The position numbers and the translations under genes are program-made. A stretch of 64,000 bases of DNA from CBDDHT01 sp965227905 (GTDB lineage Bacteria > Pseudomonadota > Alphaproteobacteria > Rhizobiales > Methyloligellaceae). Shown piece by piece: positions 26,076 to 32,415 of this stretch (position 1 is the first letter of the stretch; each line of letters begins with the position of its first letter). The notes beneath the pieces are model-generated. The model did not search any database. It was not told the origin of the DNA and worked only from the letters and a program-made list of their open reading frames with translations. Where the stretch lies: assembly GCA_965227905.1 (NCBI GenBank), contig OZ245780.1, positions 4,960,001 to 5,024,000 of the forward strand, written 5' to 3'.

Positions 26076-27671
26076 ATGTCCTTGTCACATCACTCAAAGG
26101 CACTCGTTGCATCATTGCTTGCTGTGCTCTTGCTCAGCAATGTCACTGTGGCCGCCGCAAGCGAGCGCCTAGCCCTCCTTATTGGCAATAGCCGTTACGA
26201 GCATGCGACTCCTTTGCGCAATCCCGAGAACGACATCTCGCTCGTTGAACATTCTCTGAAGAAAGCAGGATTCCGGACGTTCACTGGCAGAAATCTCAGT
26301 CGAACCCAGCTCGAGCAAAAAATCGAGACATTTTCCGCGGCGGCCAGAAAGGCACATCGCCCCACACTGTTGGTCTATTTCGCGGGTCACGGAATACAGG
26401 TATCCGGTCGAAACTATCTTATTCCCATCGATGCGAAGTTGGATAACCGCGCGGGTTTACCAGCAAGCACAATCGATGCCGAGCATGTTCTCGACCGCCT
26501 TGGCCAGCTCGACACCAAGCTCGTATTGTTCGTGCTCGACGCCTGCCGGGATGATCCTTTCGACAAACGGACACGCGGACTCAAAAGAGGCCTGACAACG
26601 ATCAAAAACCGTTCAGGAAAACTCATTGCCTTCTCGACCGCACCTGGCCAAGTGGCATTGGACGGCGATACGGGAACAAGCCCATATGCATCCGCCTTTG
26701 CCGAAGCCATTCTTGTGCCGGGACTCGAGTTGGAAGGTGTGTTTCGTCGGATCCGCCGCTCAGTGGTCGAGCGAACGAGCGGCCAACAGGAACCCTGGGA
26801 ACGATCGGCCATCTTCCAGCCCTTTGTCTTTGTCGAACAAAAGGGCAGAGAACCGCTGGGCAAACAGGAGGAGGAGATCTGGAAGTTTGCGGCTGCGATC
26901 AATTCCGCCGAGAGCTATATGCGCTATCTCGAAATGTTCCCGAGTGGCCTCTTCGCCAGATTGGCGAAACTCAAAGTCGACGCAATCAATAAGGATTTTT
27001 CCTATCGGCGAAAGGCAGAGCTCTTCCCGATCATCCGAATACCAGGCACCAGCTTTCCGAAATGCGGTCCCAAATTATTTGGTGTCTGGACGATCTTCAA
27101 CAAGCTCAGCAAGTATACCAATCAGTTGATCTATCTCGAATTGGCCTTGCCGGCACGGACCATGTTCTGCCGATTCTGGGGTGGCAAAAAAGAGTTCACT
27201 TACGAGCAGTTCACGCGCTTGCGCGGAAAATCCGGCTGCCCCGATTACTTTTCGATTGTCGAGCCAGGCCGATTCGATGCCCGCAGAATCCCCTGTCGCT
27301 CAGTTGAACAGGCACGTATTTGGTTCGGCCCGCGCCGGGAGATCAAACGCGGTGACAAGACATTCAGACATGTGTTCGCTGCGGGCGGGCTGCACTATTC
27401 GGGCAACGATGTTGATTTCGTTATGCCTGCAGATACGGGTAGCCACTGGCAGGTTGTCGACGACACACAGGAAGGTCAGATCGACTATGCCCGCATTGTT
27501 GTCTCGGGGCTTGTGAAGGTCCACAGCGCATCTGCTGAAGAGCATATCGGCCTATACCTCGAGCCGGTCGACCCAAAAGCGGTTGGCCTCAGCTGGAAGT
27601 TCGACAACACAGTCGATGCCGCTCGGCGCGGCGGTACCGATGTCAATATCGTTACGCTCAACGCGAGATAG
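26076..27671 (+). CDS. Exported caspase-like peptidase (C14 family)
   Basis: 531 residues with a signal peptide (about 1-29, ALVASLLAVLLLSNVTVAAA). The caspase fold covers about 30-265: RLALLIGNSRYEHATPLRNP, the catalytic histidine in YFAGHG (His105) and the catalytic cysteine in LDACRDDPF (Cys157). Bacterial members (orthocaspases) cleave after basic residues or have unknown targets. The C-terminal 260 residues have scattered cysteines and match nothing I recognise. Export points to a periplasmic or cell-surface role. Its 3' end overlaps the convergent next gene by 14 bp. Confidence 0.88.
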   Translation: MSLSHHSKALVASLLAVLLLSNVTVAAASERLALLIGNSRYEHATPLRNPENDISLVEHSLKKAGFRTFTGRNLSRTQLEQKIETFSAAARKAHRPTLLVYFAGHGIQVSGRNYLIPIDAKLDNRAGLPASTIDAEHVLDRLGQLDTKLVLFVLDACRDDPFDKRTRGLKRGLTTIKNRSGKLIAFSTAPGQVALDGDTGTSPYASAFAEAILVPGLELEGVFRRIRRSVVERTSGQQEPWERSAIFQPFVFVEQKGREPLGKQEEEIWKFAAAINSAESYMRYLEMFPSGLFARLAKLKVDAINKDFSYRRKAELFPIIRIPGTSFPKCGPKLFGVWTIFNKLSKYTNQLIYLELALPARTMFCRFWGGKKEFTYEQFTRLRGKSGCPDYFSIVEPGRFDARRIPCRSVEQARIWFGPRREIKRGDKTFRHVFAAGGLHYSGNDVDFVMPADTGSHWQVVDDTQEGQIDYARIVVSGLVKVHSASAEEHIGLYLEPVDPKAVGLSWKFDNTVDAARRGGTDVNIVTLNAR

Positions 27672-28332
27672 CGCCGAACAGTCCTGAACGCGACATTTTC
27701 GGTTTCATCGCAGAACTGGACATAAGCTCAACCGGGAGTTCAGCGCCTTTGAACAGGCCAAAGAGCTGTGCCTGCTCTTCGAGCGGCCAACCGACACGCT
27801 CGTCACCGGCGCGCAAATCCTGGCGATACGAATAGCCGGGCCCCATTCGCTGGCTGAGCGCCAAGCCCTCTTGGGAAAGCTTTGCTCCTATATCTGCGGC
27901 CAATCGGCGGGTCGAGGTTTCGATGCCGAGCCATCCCGCCGCCTCCATGAAGAGTGCGTCGAGCGGCTCGAATTCCTCCATGAGATCAATAACATGCTCA
28001 TCGAGTTTCGGTCCGAGCGTGAGGACAAACACGACGACATCGCTACAATCCTTGAGAAGCCGGTCGAAGGCAGCGCAATGAAACTCGGTCCCGTCCTGTA
28101 GCCTTAGCGTGTCTCCTTCGCAGGCATCGATCCCGACACGTCGATAAGCAGCAACGGGACTTGCGAGAGACGTGATCTGGTCAGCCGCCTGATGGGCCGC
28201 TTCGACGATTTTCGGGCGAACCTTTTCTGGATCCGAATAGCGATGGACACGCAAAATGCGATTGGGGTCCACAGCAGGCGCCGCGCCCGACCAGTGGAAC
28301 ACGTCGCTTATGTTGCGACAGGAGGCGGTCAT
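27658..28332 (-). CDS. Stand-alone methionine-synthase-activation-domain-like protein
   Basis: 224 residues. The C-terminal half resembles the reactivation domain of cobalamin-dependent MetH: GPGYSYRQDLRAGDE at about 165-180 and SSSAMKPKMSRSGLFG, the counterpart of the MxPxxSxSGxxG segment that contacts S-adenosylmethionine. Free-standing versions occur in alphaproteobacterial clusters for corrinoid-dependent methyl transfer. The expected role is reductive reactivation of a B12 protein or domain acting in trans. The gene is followed on the same strand orientation by no corrinoid methyltransferase, so the partner is not visible here. It lies 18 bp downstream of the PF13769 gene in one operon. 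Confidence 0.78.
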   Translation of the reverse strand: MTASCRNISDVFHWSGAAPAVDPNRILRVHRYSDPEKVRPKIVEAAHQAADQITSLASPVAAYRRVGIDACEGDTLRLQDGTEFHCAAFDRLLKDCSDVVVFVLTLGPKLDEHVIDLMEEFEPLDALFMEAAGWLGIETSTRRLAADIGAKLSQEGLALSQRMGPGYSYRQDLRAGDERVGWPLEEQAQLFGLFKGAELPVELMSSSAMKPKMSRSGLFGAISR

Positions 28333-28350
28333 CGCCCAGATCCCGGAGTT

Positions 28351-28647
28351 CTATGAGGGTTCGTCACTCAGACGAATGGCTTCAGCCTTAATGTCGTCAA
28401 AACGCGCCTCGACCTCGGCTGCAACCGCTTCCGCCACTTGTACGGCACTGCCATCGCGTTCCTCGCTCGACGTCTTGCACCACTCCATCAAATACTGGTC
28501 GGTGCCTGCAAGCTTGCGCCGCATCGCGGCCATGTCGATCAACTCCTGGAAGCGATCGGACAGTTGAATCTTGTGATTGCCGTCGGCGTCGCTTGCCTCG
28601 ACGAGCGAGGGGATTTCTTGCCAGCAGAGTAAGTTCCATTTAGCCAT
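28351..28647 (-). CDS. PF13769 ('virulence factor') family small protein
   Basis: 98 residues from the ATG at 28647. WNLLCWQEIPSLVEA, the segment LSDRFQELIDMAAMRRKLAG and the following TDQYLMEWCK match a small family labelled virulence factor, whose genes occur beside stand-alone MetH-activation and methylenetetrahydrofolate-reductase-like genes. The name is historical; context points to one-carbon metabolism. A longer reading to 28746 overlaps the divergent methyltransferase gene and is rejected. It is the first gene of a two-gene minus-strand operon. Confidence 0.75.
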   Translation of the reverse strand: MAKWNLLCWQEIPSLVEASDADGNHKIQLSDRFQELIDMAAMRRKLAGTDQYLMEWCKTSSEERDGSAVQVAEAVAAEVEARFDDIKAEAIRLSDEPS

Positions 28648-28715
28648 GGGCTCGGGTCCAACCTTTTCGGTTATACTATTGCATTGAGATATACGGGCTG
28701 TTCGCGAGGCGTCAA

Positions 28716-29369
28716 ATGCCCAAGATGACAATGATCGGCACGGCACTCTCCCATCCCCCCCTGGTGCCGGAAGTCGAACTGCATCTAATACCGCCCGAAA
28801 CGACCCTGGAATCTTTCCGAACCGAGTATCAAGATGTCTATGGAATGGCGACTCCCTATTGGGCGGTCGCGTGGCCGGGGGGACAAGCCCTGGCCCGGTT
28901 CATAATCGACAACCCTCAATATGTCCGCAATCTTACCATTCTCGACATTGGCAGCGGTTCAGGCGTGGCAGCGATCGCTGCGACGAAGGCCGGTGCCAAG
29001 ACTGCTCAAGCTCTTGACCGAGACCCACATGCGATCGAAGCAATACACGTAAATGCCCGCAAAAACGGGGTTTTATGTAGTGCTACAGAAGGTGAGTTCG
29101 AACGCGCACTGGAATTACGAACAGACGTCGTTGTCGCCGGCGACCTCTGGTACGAGCGCTTCGACGCGCAGCGCGCCACAGGTCTGCTGCGACGACTTGC
29201 GGGCCTTGGAACACAGGTGCTCATCGGGGATTTGGAGCGGGCCTATTTTCCACGAAGAGGCATCGAAGCTCTGGCTCGCTACACCTTGCCTGCAAGCGCA
29301 GAAATGGAACGCACGACATCGACCGCTGCGGGCGTCTGGCGGCTTCTTCCTCATGTCGGGGACGCATAG
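28716..29369 (+). CDS. Class I methyltransferase, ETF-beta lysine methyltransferase homologue
   Basis: 217 residues. The N-terminal part LVPEVELHLIPP and ATPYWAVAWPGGQALARFI is characteristic of the METTL20/ETFB-KMT group, followed by SAM motif I LDIGSGSGVAAIAA and a motif near VVAGDLWYER. Bacterial homologues (Agrobacterium) methylate lysines of the electron transfer flavoprotein beta subunit and tune electron flow. No etf genes are in the window. The gene is divergent from the PF13769 gene across 68 bp. Nicotinamide- or ribosomal-protein methyltransferase labels are possible misannotations. Confidence 0.8.
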   Translation: MPKMTMIGTALSHPPLVPEVELHLIPPETTLESFRTEYQDVYGMATPYWAVAWPGGQALARFIIDNPQYVRNLTILDIGSGSGVAAIAATKAGAKTAQALDRDPHAIEAIHVNARKNGVLCSATEGEFERALELRTDVVVAGDLWYERFDAQRATGLLRRLAGLGTQVLIGDLERAYFPRRGIEALARYTLPASAEMERTTSTAAGVWRLLPHVGDA

Positions 29370-29501
29370 ACCCTCCTCAACAGTCCGATAGCTGAGCCCG
29401 GTGTCTTTGTTGACTCGGCATCGGCTGCACTTATGGTATTTGAAACGCCAAGCGGGCGTTCTCGATTTCGCATGGTCCCAGCTATTCGCGGAGAGGCTGA
29501 C

Positions 29502-30077
29502 ATGGTTGCTTGGAAGAGATTTCCGGTCCCGGAATTCGATGCCGATCCGTTTAAGGATATGACCTATGAGGCGCCGACGCCGATCACGCCCGGAGATGCC
29601 GCGGCGCTCGGTGAGAAAGCAGCTTCAGGCGATTCAAGCGCAATCGGCGGGCATGTGGTCATGCCGGACGAAGCCCTGTTCGAGAAGTTCGACTTCAAAG
29701 GCGAGCATCGCCATGCGGTCTTTTGCGCATTGCCGTCGAGCGCCGTTCATCTGCTCGGACGCAGCTGGGCCTGGCCGATACAAAGGGCATTGATCCTGGA
29801 CTCATTGGATGCGGCCAGTGCCAATGTTCTTCATGACTGGCGAACACCGCGTCCGATGAACACGCGGCTTGGCCCTGAAGACGGCGTCTCGGTTTCCGGC
29901 AGTTGCGTCGTCCTTACCGGCAACAAATATGCCGACCATTGGATTTCCAATCGCTCTATCGTCGAAAATGACTGGAAGCCGGAAGATGACAAAGCCGGAT
30001 TCCGCATCCTCGCCAGCAGCGACGATGAACTCGACGACTTTCACGACAGCTATCTCGCTTTCACCTGGTCTGTCTGA
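29502..30077 (+). CDS. Protein of unknown function upstream of Rieske ferredoxin
   Basis: 191 residues from the ATG at 29502, preceded by GGAGAGG at a good distance; the frame is open to 29433. I do not recognise the family. It is acidic and probably soluble, with a Pro/Asp-rich start (FPVPEFDADPFKDM) and a distinctive LTGNKYADHWISNRSIVEND segment. It is 11 bp from the Rieske ferredoxin gene, so the two are likely co-expressed and may act together. Confidence 0.75.
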   Translation: MVAWKRFPVPEFDADPFKDMTYEAPTPITPGDAAALGEKAASGDSSAIGGHVVMPDEALFEKFDFKGEHRHAVFCALPSSAVHLLGRSWAWPIQRALILDSLDAASANVLHDWRTPRPMNTRLGPEDGVSVSGSCVVLTGNKYADHWISNRSIVENDWKPEDDKAGFRILASSDDELDDFHDSYLAFTWSV

Positions 30078-30088
30078 GGCGGCAGGCG

Positions 30089-30400
30089 ATGACGGAACGA
30101 AGTTGGCACCGGGTCGCAGGCACCGACGACCTTGAAGTCGGTGGTGTGATGATGGCCAAGGCCGGCGATACGCTGGTGGCGGTCGTGCGAACCGAAGATG
30201 GCGTCTGTGCCTTGGACAATGCTTGCCCGCATCTGGGCGGTCCTTTGGCTAACGGCAGAATTGATGACGGCAAGCTTGTCTGTCCCTGGCATGGCCGCGC
30301 CTTTGATCTGGCCACAGGCGAGTGCGAGGGCTTTGCTGAATCGGTGCAAGCTTACGATGCAGAAATCCGCGATGACGGGATCTACGTCGCCTCCGACTGA
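30089..30400 (+). CDS. Rieske-type [2Fe-2S] ferredoxin
   Basis: 103 residues, a single Rieske domain. Cluster ligands are in CPHLGG (CxH) and CPWHGR (CxxH), 20 residues apart, without the extra disulfide cysteines of the bc1 type, so it is a ferredoxin or NirD-like electron carrier. It would serve a soluble oxygenase or reductase; none is adjacent. Cytoplasmic: no signal sequence. Confidence 0.92.
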   Translation: MTERSWHRVAGTDDLEVGGVMMAKAGDTLVAVVRTEDGVCALDNACPHLGGPLANGRIDDGKLVCPWHGRAFDLATGECEGFAESVQAYDAEIRDDGIYVASD

Positions 30401-30472
30401 TGCCTTAAGACATAGCGTCGGACGAATACAGCTCCATCAGGACTCGGCCTGAAGATGAAGGCGCGCCCGACC

Positions 30473-30556
30473 TGTCATTCCAGCGGAGGCTGGAATCCAG
30501 TACGTATCACGAATTTCAACAGCAGCACTGGATCTCAGCCTTCGCTGGGATGACGA
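30473..30556. repeat. Imperfect palindromic intergenic repeat
   Basis: Outer arms GTCATTCCAGC and GCTGGGATGAC (10 of 11 pair) with inner arms CTGGAATCCAGT / ACTGGATCTCAG. This resembles the mobile intergenic palindromes ending in TCATTCC...GGATGAC seen in many proteobacteria. It lies in the 476-bp gene-free gap 30401-30876, next to a second palindrome. Transcribed, it would fold into a long hairpin and could terminate the Rieske transcript. Confidence 0.65.
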
Positions 30557-30619
30557 CTTTCTTAGTTTGGGGCGCCAACCGAGCGTCGACTTCAATATTC
30601 GTTCCAAAGAACGTGAAAC

Positions 30620-30697
30620 GCCCCGGACTTGATCCGGGGCCCAGGGCTGTAAACTGTTTTTTACCTGCCGCCCTGGGTCCCGGATCAAGTCCGGGAC
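30620..30697. repeat. Long palindromic intergenic repeat (CCGGATCAAGTCCGG family)
   Basis: Left arm 30620-30647 and right arm 30670-30697 are 28 nt each and pair at all but about three positions around a 22-nt loop. Each arm also contains a smaller palindrome (CCGGACTTGATCCGG). A short relative with the same core sits at 58813-58835. Such elements are typical alphaproteobacterial intergenic repeats. Confidence 0.7.
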
Positions 30698-30776
30698 GTA
30701 TTGAATGGCGAACTGATTGGGCACTGAAATACTGCCTAACCAGTCGAATAACTAACCACCGACTGACCGCTCATTT

Positions 30777-30806
30777 CTGCATGGGATATGCAGCATACAC
30801 ATGCTG
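30777..30806. promoter_or_regulatory. Two interlocked inverted repeats before the MTHFR-aio-cob operon
   Basis: CTGCAT-5-ATGCAG (30777-30793) and CAGCAT-4-ATGCTG (30791-30806) share three bases. They end 70 bp before the ATG at 30877, a sensible place for an operator of the operon that begins there. No regulator gene is adjacent to suggest the ligand. Confidence 0.45.
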
Positions 30807-30876
30807 ATAACGTCCGGTAAGGAGACTGCCTGTGTTAGATTGTGGATCTTAATTCACATCATAAGTGAGTGCCCCC

Positions 30877-31833
30877 ATGGCTCTGAACGAACGCCAACTC
30901 CCAGCAGATGGCAATGCTGCAAACGGCAACGACCTCGCCCCCGGAATACGCGATTTCATTTCTGGCTACTCGATCGAGTGCACACCCGGTCAGGCAGACA
31001 AGATTCCAAGCTTCAAGGATATCCTCCCAGCCGGTACGTCGGTTTACCTGACATTTTTGTCCGGCACTGATTACAAGGATATCGTGACCGTGGCCAAACG
31101 TCTGCGCGATGAAGGCTTCGAGCCTGTCCCGCACTTCGCGGCAAGAAACATCCCCGACAGGATCGCGTTCGAGGACTACGTCAATCGGGCCACATCGGAA
31201 GCCGGCGTAACACGGGCTCTTGCAATCGCCGGGGCGCCGAACCAGCCGACCGGTGAGTATGTCGACTCCATGCAGCTCCTCGAAACCGGCTTCTTCGATG
31301 CTTACGGCATTCGCACCATCGGCGTCGCAGGTCACCCCGAACGGTGCCCGGACTGCTCCGATAATGTTCTGCTTGCGGCGCTCAGGTGGAAGAATTCGTT
31401 CTCTCAACGCACCGATGCGAACCTCCATGTCGTAACCCAGTTCTGTTTTCAGGCGGAACCTCTCATCGCCTATGACAAACTTCTTCGTGCCGAGGGCATT
31501 ACGCTCCCAATTCACGTTGGTGTTGCCGGCATCGCCTCGATCAAGACATTGCTCAAATATGCCTTGAGCTGCGGCGTTGGAAACTCGGTCGACTTCATTC
31601 GCAAACAGGCCCAGAACGTTACCAAGCTCCTGAAGCCGACAGCGCCCGACAAGCTTCTCGTGGATCTTGCGGACTACGTCGCGAAAACGCCGGAAACCAG
31701 CCTCAAAAGCACGCATGTTTTTCCTCTCGGCGGTTTGCGAAAATCGACCGATTGGTTTAATGCGGTTGCCAATGATGCATTCGCCGTGAACCCCACGGGA
31801 GACGGCATCGTGCTCGACCCAAGCAAGGGTTAG
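30877..31833 (+). CDS. Methylenetetrahydrofolate-reductase-like protein
   Basis: 318 residues from the ATG at 30877 (a GTG at 30865 is also in frame). The TIM-barrel family of MetF is indicated by YSIECTPGQADKIPSF, the segment FEPVPHFAARNIPD, LAIAGAPNQPTGEY, GVAGHPERCPD and VTQFCFQAEPLIAY. It is a divergent MTHFR of the kind that accompanies corrinoid/folate demethylation genes; expected reaction is interconversion of methylene- and methyl-tetrahydrofolate. It lies 36 bp upstream of aioB on the same strand and looks like the first gene of the long plus-strand operon. Confidence 0.82.
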   Translation: MALNERQLPADGNAANGNDLAPGIRDFISGYSIECTPGQADKIPSFKDILPAGTSVYLTFLSGTDYKDIVTVAKRLRDEGFEPVPHFAARNIPDRIAFEDYVNRATSEAGVTRALAIAGAPNQPTGEYVDSMQLLETGFFDAYGIRTIGVAGHPERCPDCSDNVLLAALRWKNSFSQRTDANLHVVTQFCFQAEPLIAYDKLLRAEGITLPIHVGVAGIASIKTLLKYALSCGVGNSVDFIRKQAQNVTKLLKPTAPDKLLVDLADYVAKTPETSLKSTHVFPLGGLRKSTDWFNAVANDAFAVNPTGDGIVLDPSKG

Positions 31834-31869
31834 GCATTAAAACAACGGTGTATCGCGAGGGTCGGGGGG

Positions 31870-32403
31870 ATGGAATCCGAGATGAGCAAAGACAAGTCAG
31901 CCACCAGCAAACTCGGGCGCCGCGATTTTTTGAGACTGGGCGGTGCGGCAGGTGTGGTCGCAGGTACGGCACTCACAGAGAATACCATCGGCTCGGCTCC
32001 CGCCCACGCGCAAGCACCCAGCTATCCGGTGACGGATGTCGCCAAGCTCGCCGATATCGAAACGGGCAGCGAAGTCACGTTCAATTATCCGGATGACGAC
32101 TCCCCTGCCATCCTCGTGCGTCTGGATCAGGCCGCACAGGGCGGGATCGGTCCCGATGAGAGTATCGTTGCCTTCTCGCTGCTCTGCACCCACAAGGGCT
32201 GCGTGGTCGGATACAAGCCCGAACGCAAGATGCTGCTATGCCCCTGCCACTGGTCCAGCTTCGATCCGGCCAAGAGCGGCCGGATCATCATCGGCCAGGC
32301 GAGCGAACCACTGCCGCAGATTACATTGAGAATTACCGACGGTACCGTCCAGGCCGTCGGAGTCGATGGCCTGATCTACGGCCGGCACACCAACATTCTT
32401 TAG
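31870..32403 (+). CDS. aioB: Arsenite oxidase small (Rieske) subunit AioB
   Basis: 177 residues. A twin-arginine signal (LGRRDFLRLGG, residues 15-25, then a hydrophobic stretch ending near PAHAQA) exports the folded pair to the periplasm. The Rieske site has CTHKGC (Cys106, His108, Cys111) and CPCHWSSF (Cys124, Cys126, His127), so both cluster ligands and the disulfide cysteines are kept. The tail GLIYGRHTNIL matches the AioB C terminus (GLIYGRQANVI in Alcaligenes). It would pass electrons from AioA to a cytochrome c or azurin. The ATG at 31882 is an alternative start. 12 bp separate it from aioA. Confidence 0.9.
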   Translation: MESEMSKDKSATSKLGRRDFLRLGGAAGVVAGTALTENTIGSAPAHAQAPSYPVTDVAKLADIETGSEVTFNYPDDDSPAILVRLDQAAQGGIGPDESIVAFSLLCTHKGCVVGYKPERKMLLCPCHWSSFDPAKSGRIIIGQASEPLPQITLRITDGTVQAVGVDGLIYGRHTNIL

Positions 32404-32415
32404 AGGCGCGGCCCT

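Noticed and set aside
30801..30876. CRP-type site TGTG...CACA before the MTHFR-like gene
   Set aside because: The spacing between half-sites is 10 rather than 8 bases, so it does not fit a CRP box.
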